Assembly (NCBI GenBank): GCA_010405405.1 | Contig: MU004239.1 | Span: forward strand, 484,713 to 548,712 | Source of the DNA: Microthyrium microscopicum | Lineage: Eukaryota > Ascomycota > Dothideomycetes > Microthyriales > Microthyriaceae | DNA length: 64,000 bases | Direction: 5' to 3' | Shown: positions 1 to 10,125 of the stretch, piece after piece | Layout of the letters: the number at the start of each line of letters is the position of its first letter | Position numbering within the stretch: the first letter of the stretch is position 1 | Program-made: the position numbers and the translations under genes | Notes under the pieces: model-generated | What the model saw: the letters and a program-made list of their open reading frames with translations, nothing else | The model's database searches: none | What the model was told of the DNA's origin: nothing

Positions 1-360
1 TATTTTACTTAATACTAGACTATATAATTAACTTTAATACTAAAATAATATTAAAAAAATACTAAATTTAAACTTTATCCTAGAATGGTTAGTCTAAGAA
101 GAAAACTAAGACTAGTATTAGAATCTACGTAACTAGCTAATTCAAATGCTATAGTTTTTATTAGATTTAAAAAACTAGTATTAAATAATAGTAAATACTA
201 GTTATTATAATAATATTATTACTAGTTAGTAACTAGTATTAGAAAATACTAGTCTATTAATTAACTATTCCTAGAGTATACTAATACTATTTAGTACTAG
301 TATTGAAAATAAAAAACTAGTCTAGTACTAGTATTGGCTGATAATAGAGTAGACTAAATA
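1..360. repeat. AT-rich, probably RIP-decayed block
   Basis: Almost only A and T, with the hexamer ACTAGT or close variants (ACTAGTA, TACTAGT) recurring many times in both orientations, separated by TTA/TAA runs. No reading frame is seen. Such TpA-rich, C-poor DNA is what repeat-induced point mutation leaves of old repeats in ascomycetes. The block ends sharply near 360, where ordinary base composition begins. The parent element cannot be recognised. It could also be the edge of an AT-rich isochore. Confidence 0.6.
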
Positions 361-2368
361 GTTTACTAACCCTGTCTGGTAGTGTGCATGTTTCGGGCCT
401 TTTCGCATTCAACACAAGAAAGAGTCACATTCAATCACAATCACATTACAATCACATTTCACATAAAAGCAAAGAAAGATATTCTTCAAGTTAAGGCTCA
501 AACAGCCTACCTTGAGTCACAATTCACATAAAAGTCATATCTCCTCATTCTCAATCGCTTTAAACCGCAACACCCATTCAGATACATCCTTATCGCCAAT
601 CAATTTTAATATCGATAATCGACATCATGGATTCAGATTCCACGTTACACAACTTAGAAGAGTTCATGTCCTTCCGTGCAGACCACCTTGTCAGGCACCA
701 CAAATAATCCTTGTGAAAAGCTCAACGTGTGGAAATACTCCGAGCCAACTATTATTGATTCAAGCCAGCATATTGTGTCATGTTGCATACATTCTTTGCA
801 AGGTTGGTATAATAACAAGGTCTACATGGTTCGTCCTGAAAGGTTAGACTTGGCTTATGTTTGATGTTCCTTACGAATTCTTTCTGTTCTTCGTGTCTAA
901 AGCTTGGAAGTATCTTTTAGCATTTTTATACCAAGTAGCGTCGTTCTCTAATGCAACATAAAAAAAGCAACGACCGTGCTATCCATTGATATCTGCAGCC
1001 CAAGCGTGCATACATGAAGATTTACTGCACTCTGCATGCACATTCGAGGGGGTCTTGCTCCCAATCTTCCATCTTTCCCCTTTTTATACCCTCTCTCCAC
1101 ATCAAATGCAAGCTCCATCCAACGGTTCGCATAACATCTGCATACCTTCACAACCAACAAATCCCACGAAGCCTATGCAGTAATCCATCTCAAGTAACAC
1201 AAGAATCAATATCACATTCAAGGCGATATCCATCTCCGCAATCATGTGCAACGCGCCTCACTGGCCCGCCCCACGTCTTCATCTGTGCTCTGCAGGCTCT
1301 GAACCCGTCACTCGGATCCGGAGAATAAAAATGATATTTCCCGCGCGGCCAATAGTTTGCGTTGCGCGTTCGAACGATAGCGCCGCACGTTCCATCATCT
1401 CGCATCGTCTTCACCACTTGTATCGTATGTTGTCACAACTGTCAGCAACCATATTTGTTGATGGTTGTTCTACCGTTTTCTTCACTACCTGGAGAGCGGC
1501 TCGTCATCTGATGTAACGTCCCGCTCCACTTAGCATCCAACAGACCGATGACGGTTCATCATTGGATGCGGTGTTTTCTAGAAGAATTAAGAATGTTGCA
1601 GGTGCGGATAAGGGGAGAACGGCGCGGCTGGCGCGGCGCGGAATTATAGATTGCGCGATCTTGGCTGCATGTAGGTTAGATGGGAGATCTGATGTGTGCT
1701 TATTCCTCCTAAGGTTTTTTAGGTTACGCTGGTGCGAGGCAAGGGATGATGTTGGGGTTGAAGGTTGGGGGTCGCGGTGGTGGTTTAACGCGTGTGTGTT
1801 ATCTTATCTCTCTGGTGGTCTGTCTCCGGTGGGGATGGAAGACGGTTTAATGGCTGAGATATAGGTAGCGTGAAAAGGTATCTGTGTAGATTTGAGTACA
1901 AGGCTGATGGACATATGATGGGATTCGCGGTGGTCGTTTTGCTTGTTTTCTGCTTGATGTCGTTTGGATCAAGTCCACATGTTGCCAGACTATACTTCGC
2001 TTATGGAGCATTAGGTGGCATATTCTAGGCGTGGACTCCTAGCCTCTCATCGACTTGACTATTAGAGGTCGTGTGTATATTAGAGCGTAGTGACACGACT
2101 GGCCATTTATGGTGCTAGCCGGAATCTATACGGTCAATGGGTTGCAAGAAGTGACTGTGCGAACTATCACAACTACGGGCGTTAAAAAGGATACCCAGGA
2201 TTGAACAAATGTAATGTAATATAACAATAAGGGTAGAAACGGACAATCTATGCCTGTCTTCAAATACCAATACCATATGTCTCGCTTTCATGGTAAAATA
2301 TGCAGGCTGAAATACTCAAAAGCCAATAGCGTTGCTACTGTTTAGATATAGAATATGCCATTCCACGT
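361..2368. other. Intergenic stretch without a supported gene
   Basis: Several frames of 60-110 codons are open on both strands, but none shows a recognisable motif or a convincing splice pattern. Bases 510-870 carry overlapping short frames that could be the remains of a small gene. The rest is unremarkable except for a G/T-rich patch near 1730-1830. Confidence 0.4.
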
Positions 2369-5104
2369 TCATAAAGGAGGGTCATACGTCCATATCATCT
2401 CATGGCTATGATCAACATCCTCGCTGCTGGTCGCATATCGTCCTTGCTCGACGTATGTACTAAATGTATTGCTCATGTGGAGAGACTGGCCAGCTTCATC
2501 TTTCTTTCCATAAACTTGCTCCCGAAGATGATTGAGCCTAGCTTCAGCTCGCTGTACTGTGTCCTTCACCTTCATACGTCGCAGCGTGCGCCGCAGCAAA
2601 ATAGATTCCTCGCCAGTCTGAATATACTGCAAAATATCTGGCAAGTGCACAACGGTTGCGTTTGAATAGACGTCGGTTCCCTGATTCATCTCTTTCTGGA
2701 GCGTTGCTTCCTGGGAGGGCGCTTCTCTCGTCGTCTTTGCCATCTCTGCCATCTCCTGGGCAAGATATTCCCATGCAATCATGTCTATCGCCATTCGGTC
2801 TTTTGCCATCTGCTCTATTTCCATCTGTTCCTCTGCCAATTGTCTCTGAGCCATAGGCCCTTCTGCTGTTTGTCCCGCAAACACCAGATCGCGTTCTAGT
2901 AAATCCTCTTCAATCCATTCCAGATCAGTTGACTCCTCATCTGACAAGTCTTCGTCGAAGGGTTCCTGCGCCAGTTGGTCCTGCTCCATCTGTTGTTGCT
3001 CTTGGGCCTGCTCCATCTGTTGCTTTGATTGATCTTGCTCCATTTGTTGTTTTATTTGATCCTGCTCTATCTGTGCTTTAAGTTGGTCCTGCTCGATCTG
3101 TTGTTTAAGTTGATCCTGCTCAACCTGTTGTCTTATACGGTCCTGTTCTATCTGTTGCTTTCTTTGTTCCTGCTCCATCTGCTCACCCTCGATCTTTTCT
3201 TTCCCCACAAGCACTAGCTGGAGTAGCTGGTCTTGTTTCTGCAGTCTTCTCTGTCTGCGCTCGAATCTCTGAGCCTCCGCAGTCTGCATGTGCGGAGACA
3301 ACGACTTCGTCATATCTTCCAATATCTCGTTTGACTCTCGCATCGTTATTCCTTGTTGCTGATCAAGAATCCTGTCGATAAGTCTGTCTGCCTGAACATT
3401 ATCTGAGTTTGTGACCAGTCGCATTGTAACGGCGCCAAGTTCCGGTGAGCATCCCAGGTTTGCTGCCCTTTGAATCAGGTCTCGGTTTGCGATTAGATCT
3501 ATCGTAAAGTTATCCCAGCTATTGGTCAATGCCCTCGCTTTCCAGTCTTTCCAATACTTGGCAACGTATTCAGAACTCGACAGTATGAGTGTCTGAGATG
3601 CGCGATCTAACGATGATTCTTTCCGGCAAAATTCGATTGCGAGCTCAAGGCCTAAAACCAGAGCTTCAATTTTGGCACGTATGGTTGTGAGCCCCGAGTG
3701 GTTGGGAAGAACTCGTACAGATCCAAAGGGATTTGAGCCTTGAGATTTGAGAATAGCCGCAGCGGCTCCTATCTTTTGGCCATCGTCAGTGTTCCTACAG
3801 TCTCCATTGATATGAAGGACTAAGGGACCAATCGGTTTTGCCGCTTTCTGCGCAAGTTGGGTAAGTTGCTCTTTTGCTCTTTGTTCTTTCACTCGCTTCT
3901 CTTCTGCTATCCTTTTTCTAGCCATCTGCACTTGAATCTTTAGCTTCTTAGCCACTTCGTCTTGTCCCGGCAACGGTGATTCCTTCAACTTGGGCTCGGT
4001 CAAATTCTTTCTTGGTATTTCGTCTTCGGACGGTTCATCTTCAGATGATTCATCCTCAGTCAAATCAACCTCCGTCGAATCACTTTCTATCAATCCACCT
4101 GTTGGTTTCCCCTCTGTCGATTTACCCGTCACAGGTTCAACCTCTGTCATTTCACCCTCGGTCGATTCACTTGCTGTCGACTCGTCATCTGTTGATTCAT
4201 CGTCTGTCGATTCACTTTCCGTGGATACATCGTCCATGTGATCTGGTCGTCTCCGTTCTTGATCCAGGCGCTCTTGCTCTAGTCGCTCTTGTTCAAGTCG
4301 CTCTTGTTCAAGCCGCTCCTGCTTAAGTCGCTCCTGTTCCAGTTCCTCTCGCTCCCGTTCTCGCTCCATCTTTTTCATTAGCTTACGTTGCCGTTTGCTC
4401 TGCCTTTTGCTTTCGGGGCGATCTATCTGTTCTTGACACATTTCCTCCACATTCTCCATCTGTTCCGCCAGCTTACGTTTTCTCTGTCTATTGCTCTCCG
4501 GCTCCTTCGTCTTCTCTGGCTTCTTTCCTCCATTCTGGTCTTTGAGCTTACGGTTTCTTTCCCCTTTTGTTTGCTTAACTGTGACCATGATCGTCTCTAG
4601 TGTCTCCAAGGGCATCCTGTTTTTTCTCCGAAGGTTACGCGCTTTTCGCAGCTGTGTCTGGTAAATTATAGTCGCCCTCATCACCGCCCTTTCTGAGGTG
4701 CATCGGAGCTCCAGCTCGCCAAGTTCTTCAGAGCGTGCAAGAGTTGCAGCCTTTTCAAGAAGATCCTGATCTTCAAATGGACCTTTCGTTGAACTTGACG
4801 GTTGTCTTAGCCAGGAAATCAAGTCTTTTATCACATCGCCATCGGCTGAGTAAAGGTTGGTTCCAGAAGTCTGATCCGGAGATTGTTTTTTGTAGTAGTC
4901 CAGCGCGAATTCTAGGCCGAGAATGATAGCTTCAAGTTCAGCACGACGGGCCGTAAGCTCTGGATGCTGGCCTAGCAATCGCATGCAGCCCGTTGAACCT
5001 TGTTTAGAGGGTGCTCGCAGATGAGCCGCAGCAGCTCCTGATGCAATGGGATGACGATCATTAAGGCAGGAACCGCTGACCCGAACGGCGACGTTCCCTA
5101 TCAT
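2369..5104 (-). CDS. Two-domain RNase H-like protein with long repeat-rich coils (911 aa)
   Basis: A single open frame with no intron needed. Residues about 5-155 form an RNase H type I-like fold: a start strand (VRVSGSC), the AELEAIILGLE helix and a YSADGD strand. Residues about 160-290 are Lys/Arg/Glu-rich and end in LEQER-type repeats. Residues 290-370 are acidic Ser/Thr-Asp/Glu repeats. A second RNase H-like domain spans about 425-580 (LHINGDC, AKIEALVLGLE, NVQAD), followed by eight 9-residue Gln/Glu/Lys repeats (about 640-715), an acidic patch and a C-terminal coil. Catalytic acids are largely lost: Ser10 replaces the first Asp in domain 1 and Asn replaces it in domain 2, and the third Asp of domain 2 is Ser. 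Both domains are therefore probably non-catalytic and may bind nucleic acid or act as scaffolds (inference). The C terminus shares a motif with the 324-residue neighbour at 7488-8462. No function is known to me. Confidence 0.7.
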   Translation of the reverse strand: MIGNVAVRVSGSCLNDRHPIASGAAAAHLRAPSKQGSTGCMRLLGQHPELTARRAELEAIILGLEFALDYYKKQSPDQTSGTNLYSADGDVIKDLISWLRQPSSSTKGPFEDQDLLEKAATLARSEELGELELRCTSERAVMRATIIYQTQLRKARNLRRKNRMPLETLETIMVTVKQTKGERNRKLKDQNGGKKPEKTKEPESNRQRKRKLAEQMENVEEMCQEQIDRPESKRQSKRQRKLMKKMEREREREELEQERLKQERLEQERLEQERLEQERLDQERRRPDHMDDVSTESESTDDESTDDESTASESTEGEMTEVEPVTGKSTEGKPTGGLIESDSTEVDLTEDESSEDEPSEDEIPRKNLTEPKLKESPLPGQDEVAKKLKIQVQMARKRIAEEKRVKEQRAKEQLTQLAQKAAKPIGPLVLHINGDCRNTDDGQKIGAAAAILKSQGSNPFGSVRVLPNHSGLTTIRAKIEALVLGLELAIEFCRKESSLDRASQTLILSSSEYVAKYWKDWKARALTNSWDNFTIDLIANRDLIQRAANLGCSPELGAVTMRLVTNSDNVQADRLIDRILDQQQGITMRESNEILEDMTKSLSPHMQTAEAQRFERRQRRLQKQDQLLQLVLVGKEKIEGEQMEQEQRKQQIEQDRIRQQVEQDQLKQQIEQDQLKAQIEQDQIKQQMEQDQSKQQMEQAQEQQQMEQDQLAQEPFDEDLSDEESTDLEWIEEDLLERDLVFAGQTAEGPMAQRQLAEEQMEIEQMAKDRMAIDMIAWEYLAQEMAEMAKTTREAPSQEATLQKEMNQGTDVYSNATVVHLPDILQYIQTGEESILLRRTLRRMKVKDTVQRAEARLNHLREQVYGKKDEAGQSLHMSNTFSTYVEQGRYATSSEDVDHSHEMIWTYDPPL
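2970..3185 (-). repeat. 27-base tandem repeat coding for EQDQLKQQI-type units
   Basis: About eight in-frame units of nine codons lie in the 911-residue protein. The consensus is E-Q-D-Q-L-K-Q-Q-I/M. Units differ by a few bases and copies towards the end are more diverged. The translated stretch should form a long Gln/Glu/Lys helix. Length differences between strains would be expected here. Confidence 0.85.
3990..4345 (-). repeat. Acidic ST/DE repeats followed by 15-base LEQER repeats
   Basis: Two adjoining low-complexity tracts are encoded in frame. At 3990-4235 there are Ser-Thr-(Asp/Glu) units such as STDDE, ESTDD and ESTEGE. At about 4255-4345 there are five to seven copies of a five-codon unit (LEQER, with LKQER and LDQER variants). 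Both look like in-frame satellite growth inside the gene. Confidence 0.8.
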
Positions 5105-5860
5105 CTTGGCCGGGATAGATGATGCGAAGGTGATGGCTGAAGTTCAAGGTATCAGTCGAAGTGGAATATGATCGGATCCATGTGCTTCATCTCCGGTGAT
5201 GCTTGGAAAGTGGCTTGGATTGTCTCACACCCCCTGGATAGAAAGGAAAAGATATTGTCTGAACTCTCGGACATTAAAGCTCTGCCCTATGTCTACTGGC
5301 AAGAAGTCAGAACGATGGGAAGCTACGCGAACAGTGAGGTTGAACCACGCGATGATATATGCACGGGCTAGTACGAATCGGGATTGGTGGCTGAAGGAGC
5401 AAGGCCTCAACGAAGCATGGAGATTGAGGATATATAACGGAGAGTTGAAATGTTGAGACATCTCATGAATTTCAGAGATGTCAGCGTAACCGAAAGTTCC
5501 AAATATGTATTAGAGCTAAAATTGAAAGGCAGTTCTGGTACACACCACAGTGTGGTCGATCTTATCACCACCTCATTCTCGGGAAGCAACAAGGCAGGGA
5601 GATTGGCTACTTTCTCTATAACGATACTGTCTACTTCAACGTAGAGCGCAGATGAGGATATGACTTAGCTTTTATTAGTCTTGAGATAGCTGATCTCAAC
5701 TATTTGGTTGGAATTAACCATATTTCCAAGCTGACAGGTATCACATTCGCTTGAAGACGCAAATCAAGATCAAAAGATTGAATCCACATTGACTAGTACC
5801 AACATCAATAACAATACAGATGACTCCGGTAGTCAAGTAGCGAACCCGAGCTCTCCATGT
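5105..5860. other. Spacer between RNase H-like loci
   Basis: No convincing gene. Short frames near 5196-5640 have no motif. A small perfect inverted repeat (TTGAGAT, five-base loop, ATCTCAA) lies near 5682-5700. Confidence 0.4.
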
Positions 5861-6385
5861 CTATCCCTGTTCATTCAAAGCGCAGCTGCAATATTCGTAG
5901 GCGCGGCCATTGTACAATGGTAATATGAAGATATATCGCACCTTCCCAAGGCTACACATCTTGTCATGAAGAACCTTTGCATATCGAAGCAGATCATGGT
6001 TTGCCATCGGCAGGCCAGAAGAATCGACCCAGCCGTCACGGTGCCACGTGTGAATACCTCTCTTCATGCAGTGGATTGCGTCCTGAGAGGACGAGTATAT
6101 GGAAAGATCGAGCGGAGGGCCCCATTTCAACTTATGCTATTTGGTCCAGGCGGCTTCCAGCGCCATGATGATCGCCGCGAGTTCGGCTCGAATTTTTGTA
6201 GGCCTTGAAAGTTTTGGTAAGTGACCCGTCCAAACTACATGGTCCCTAGTTGAGCGCAAGTCTTGCACAACCGCTGCTGCACCGGCCCATGGAGTACGTC
6301 CGTTGTTTCTGCAGAGACCATAGACTTCAAAGCGCATAATGAACCCCATTGTTGACTCTGGATGTAGATACAGGAGTGGTGTCAC
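5861..6385 (-). pseudogene. Interrupted third RNase H-like copy
   Basis: Reading on the minus strand from about 6349 (MGFIMRFEVYG), the translation follows the RNase H type I layout: a first strand with the CRNNG turn, the AELAAIIMALEAAW helix, then after one in-frame TAG near the middle the same frame goes on with a DLSIYSSSQDAI strand, a GWVDSSG turn and a NHDLLRYAKVL helix. The order matches the neighbour at 7488-8462 (VDGGCRGNG, AELEATILAL, HADSRYAV, GWLNAKG, NRDLIF). Catalytic Asp residues are replaced (Tyr in strand 1, Ser in strand 4), and no final Asp is visible. There is no coil or C-terminal extension. It is probably a dead duplicate, although stop readthrough or an unrecognised intron is possible. 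Its order with the other two loci points to tandem duplication. Confidence 0.6.
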
Positions 6386-7487
6386 AACAACTCGTGTCTG
6401 TCATGAGTTTATCGAGTCAGCTTCTTGGCTATCATGAGCGTGGAACATCCTTCTTACAATGCAAGTAGCTCAGTACTATTTCGCCAACCGGAGAATGAGT
6501 TCGGATACTGTCTGACGGGGGATGGAGATAAGTGATGCATAAGACGATGGCGGCCAGTGAAAGGTGAGGTGTTTGGAGCAATGATGGTTTACGCTGTGAG
6601 TATAGCATATGACGAGAGATAGAGAAGCGAGGAGAAGTCCAGGTCGGAGACACTTTGAGTGCTGTGCGTCCGGTCCTGTCAACAATAAGAAAGCTGAAGG
6701 AAGCGACGTCCACGACTCGACATCTGGGCCTCCACCCGAAGGATAGAGGCAAGTGTAATGGATAGAGTCCGTAGCTTCCGTGAAACAAAAATGGGTCTTG
6801 GACATCTGCAAAGACTCACAAGAAGGACCATGCCGGAGCAATTCGACCTATTCTGAGCCTATGTGTTCCTTCTTGTATCCTTAAGTTCTTGGCCAGTGAG
6901 GTATTCCGGAATTGCCATCATCGTTGCTTGTTGAAATGATCAGGTCTCGAGAAGAATCCAATACAATTATCCAGATGGAACAATCAGACGAGGGAGATAT
7001 GTACCTGGGTAAGTAGTGAGTAGTTCCCAAGGGTCAAAGCCCCACAATCAGTAGGTACTTGACCAATTACCGTGCATAAGGCTGAAAGTGTCAATCAGCC
7101 TTATCTTATCCTCGCCTTTCTAAGCGATCAAAGAGAGGCATTTCCCGCCCAAGTTTTGTGCAAACATGCTGGCTGCACCTGAGGATTCGGGTTTTTTGAA
7201 TGATGTTCTTTCATGCTGAGTTTCGAAATGCTCAAATCATTGCACAAGCACAGCCCAAGCTTCGCTTAAGAGCACAAGTACGAGGGCAGAACAAAGGAAG
7301 AGAGATATTAAGCTGTCATCCGAGGAGAGGTCCAAGATTATAGAAGAGCACTCGGCAAATATTCGAGAATACCAGACTGTCAGACAGCTCATCATGAGAA
7401 GGCTGGATTGAGTACTTCCAAGTTCGCAGCAACAAGCAATTCCCTAGAAGTAATCCATATATCTAATTCCAATCACTGAATTTGGAG
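6386..7487. other. Intergenic stretch between RNase H-like loci
   Basis: Open frames of 120 codons or fewer on the minus strand (6432-6841) have no recognisable motif and overlap each other in different frames. Nothing else is supported. Confidence 0.4.
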
Positions 7488-8462
7488 TTAGCGTATGCCT
7501 TGGTAATTACAGAGCACCACATTTGGCCAGTTGGGAGCTTGATGTAGATCTTGCTGACACTTACGTGTATTGGTTCGCTCGGGGGATCTTAACCCCATTG
7601 CTCGCTCAGCTTTAAGCTGACTGGTTTTAATAGCTTCTTGACGCAGCTTTTCCTGGTTCGATTTATCTCTTTCCATGAGACGGCGGAGCACCGTAGCTTC
7701 CTCCTGCGACTGGATGTCCTGGATTATTCGAAGGACGAGAGTGCCTTCTTTGCTGGGTTTGTAGGTGTTCCACTCTGGTCGCTCCCCATACTCCTTACAT
7801 GCGAGCTCCACCCACAAAGTCTTCGTAGCTGATATTTGCCTTTGCCGAGCTTCTTCTTGCTTCATTCTTTGCACTCTAGCTATTTGCTCGGCCTGCTCCT
7901 TCGCCCTCTGCTTTTCTCTTTCCAGTTCTTGTTCTGCCCTTTGTCGTTCTAATATACGGTTTTGCTTATTCCTCGCGTTCCGTTCTTGTCGATCTAGCTG
8001 ATCATTGCAAAGTGCGTCCGCTTCTACGTTCCTCTCTCGTGGGATCCAAATGACTTCGAGACCTCCTTGTGCTCTCAACTGGTCCCTGAGCTGTGCAGCT
8101 TCAAATATGAGATCCCTGTTGACAACAAGTTCCCCCTTTGCATTAAGCCAGCCGCACTGAGACCATTTGTCACACCAGAGGTTCATGCAGTCAACTGCAT
8201 ATCGAGAATCGGCATGTATCTTCGTTCTGCGAGGCCTGCCTACCCGTACCCTAGTGTATATCTCGCGTGTTCGCTTCAAGGCAAGAATGGTAGCTTCTAG
8301 TTCAGCGCGTTGACTGGTGGGCTTGCGGGAAGGGGGGATTGCCTGCTTGAGACACAAATGTTCGCGGCCAGAGGAAAGCACGACTCCTATGGCTCCTATG
8401 GCCTGAGGAGTGCCATTGCCTCTACAGCCACCATCTACAAAGATGGACAAGCTGTATTCCAT
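7488..8462 (-). CDS. RNase H type I domain protein with coiled-coil tail (324 aa)
   Basis: Residues 1-160 form a complete RNase HI-like domain. The four metal-binding acids are in place: Asp10 in FVDGGCRGNG, Glu54 in AELEAT, Asp85 in HADSRYAV and Asp149 in ERNVEADAL. It should therefore be able to cut the RNA strand of RNA-DNA hybrids. Residues 160-215 are a Glu/Arg/Gln-rich coil (ERQRAEQELEREKQ) and the remainder is charged and helical. Near residue 245 is IQSQEEATVLRR, resembling IQTGEESILLRR near the end of the 911-residue protein at 2369-5104. Start chosen: the first Met directly before the first strand. The stop is at the low edge. It has no mitochondrial leader and no hybrid-binding domain of eukaryotic RNase H1, so it is not the usual housekeeping enzyme. 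An origin from a mobile element's RNase H is possible but nothing else of such an element is present beside it. Confidence 0.75.
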   Translation of the reverse strand: MEYSLSIFVDGGCRGNGTPQAIGAIGVVLSSGREHLCLKQAIPPSRKPTSQRAELEATILALKRTREIYTRVRVGRPRRTKIHADSRYAVDCMNLWCDKWSQCGWLNAKGELVVNRDLIFEAAQLRDQLRAQGGLEVIWIPRERNVEADALCNDQLDRQERNARNKQNRILERQRAEQELEREKQRAKEQAEQIARVQRMKQEEARQRQISATKTLWVELACKEYGERPEWNTYKPSKEGTLVLRIIQDIQSQEEATVLRRLMERDKSNQEKLRQEAIKTSQLKAERAMGLRSPERTNTRKCQQDLHQAPNWPNVVLCNYQGIR

Positions 8463-9272
8463 TATGCGACGTAATTGATGGCAAACGACTAGTGCTTTGC
8501 GTTAGAGGCTAAGTGTTGTGCTGGACTGTGCAGTTTCGCGTCCTCACAGTAAATAGAAGTCGGGTACTTCGAGGTCAACGTGAATGAAGCAACGTGTGAT
8601 TGTTTAATGTTGAGGTTGGTAGGTAGCAGTACTCTATGAGAACGGAAGTGGATAGAGAAGCACCTCAAAGGTACGAATTCAGTGGTAGCGAATGGGTGCA
8701 CATTGAAAAGATGCTGACGTGAAGGCGATGATGATTGCTCACTTCTAGGCGTCTGCATGCATGATAAAGCCAAACACGATCATTGGTAGACCATTGGTGT
8801 TCTAGATCAGCAATCGAAAGTAACTATCCAATCGGAGGATTTCCATACTGCGCAAGGACTTAAGGAGACATGGTGGTGGATCTTACCCCAGTTCTAGCAA
8901 GGATTTGAGATGATGTGAACACGGCAATTATTGCTGCCGTTTAGCTTTCAACTCCTTGTCGAGTCCTCCCGTTACAGTCATTCCGAAAGACTATTTTGAA
9001 ATGGTCATATATAAAACTTTCAGCGACTTGAACAGCAAGGAATCTTGATTTATGACTCTTTGAATTTCGCCAGAAGAACTGATCAAGATGGCTCAAACAG
9101 GTGTTGTTAAAGCAAGCTCTTAAACTTTAAGGTGATAGGAGAAACCTGCTTCAATTTGCTATCAAGAAGATCTTGCTACGCACACCACATTAGAGCGTAT
9201 ACAAAACGACACCAAAGATAAGATCGATCGTGTTATACAGTCAAAATCTGTGTAAAAAATCCAAAGATGAAA
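8463..9272. other. Intergenic stretch without a supported gene
   Basis: Only short motif-free frames. A TATA-like run (CATATATAAAAC) occurs near 9006-9017 but no gene can be tied to it. Confidence 0.4.
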
Positions 9273-9717
9273 TCAAGTCTCCTCGAAAGGGTTCATTCCT
9301 GCACTTGAACAGGCAGAACAGGCGGGTAGATCATTGACATTCAATTTCGAAAAGTCGACGTCCATGCCAGTCGAATGTTGTGGCAATTCCTTCACGGCAT
9401 GATAATTCATGTGTCCCATTCTTCGGTGCCATAGCATCGCCGCTTCAATAACCTTGGGATCGGTGGTATTTCTCTCTAGAGCAAATATGTTAGTCATTAA
9501 TAACGAATATGATGAACGTGGCATTACTGTATTTAGCTTCAAATTCAGCTTGCTGTTCTTCGCGGAACCCATCAATCAGTTTCTTGGCTTCATCAATGTC
9601 CTCAGGGAATTTCAGGCCGTAGGAAATCATGAATTGTGGCATGCCATCATAACCGGCGTCTTTCAACCATTTCGAATCGGACTTGTATTTGGGTTCGATC
9701 ACCTCTAGAACAACCAT
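9273..9717 (-). mobile_element. Fossil fragment resembling Ty1/copia gag-pre-integrase
   Basis: The downstream half encodes a stretch with the gag-pre-integrase signature of Ty1/copia retroelements (WHRRMGHMNY, followed by a CSACSS pair of cysteines). The upstream half (VIEPKYKSDSKWLKDAGYDG and beyond) does not look like a copia protein and may be host sequence. No reverse transcriptase, integrase core or long terminal repeats are seen nearby, so this is a small isolated remnant, with about one break in the frame. It might be a captured piece within a small host gene. Age cannot be judged. Confidence 0.45.
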
Positions 9718-10125
9718 GATGAGACACGAGAAGCGCTGCAGGAGAACTGTATAGTCTTGCTTGAGAAATAATTACAGAAATACGAAGGAGAGAGTATTGA
9801 TTCTGAGAGGTGGAGTAGTGGGTATATAACTTCAAGTTAGTAAAGAAGATATCGAGCAATGCGGGGAAAGTTAAGTACAAGTACGGTACATTTGCGTCAA
9901 CTGCATTTCTACCCCTTACTCTCCCCTGTCCTGCCTTGTCAGCGGAAACAAATACCTTGCGCACGGTATGTATTATATGCCAGCAACGTAAACCCCTGAC
10001 TTGTATACACTCGAATGCTGGCTCCACATTCAATATCGCACTTGTCATAGACTCATAGTCTGTGGTTTTGAGAAGTCGCTTTCATTTACCTACCGTAAAC
10101 TGCTATCGCTAAGGTCAACCTCCAA
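9718..10125. other. Short intergenic region
   Basis: It lies between the fossil fragment on the minus strand and the plus-strand gene that starts at 10126, so it may act as a two-way promoter region. No specific site is recognised. Confidence 0.35.
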
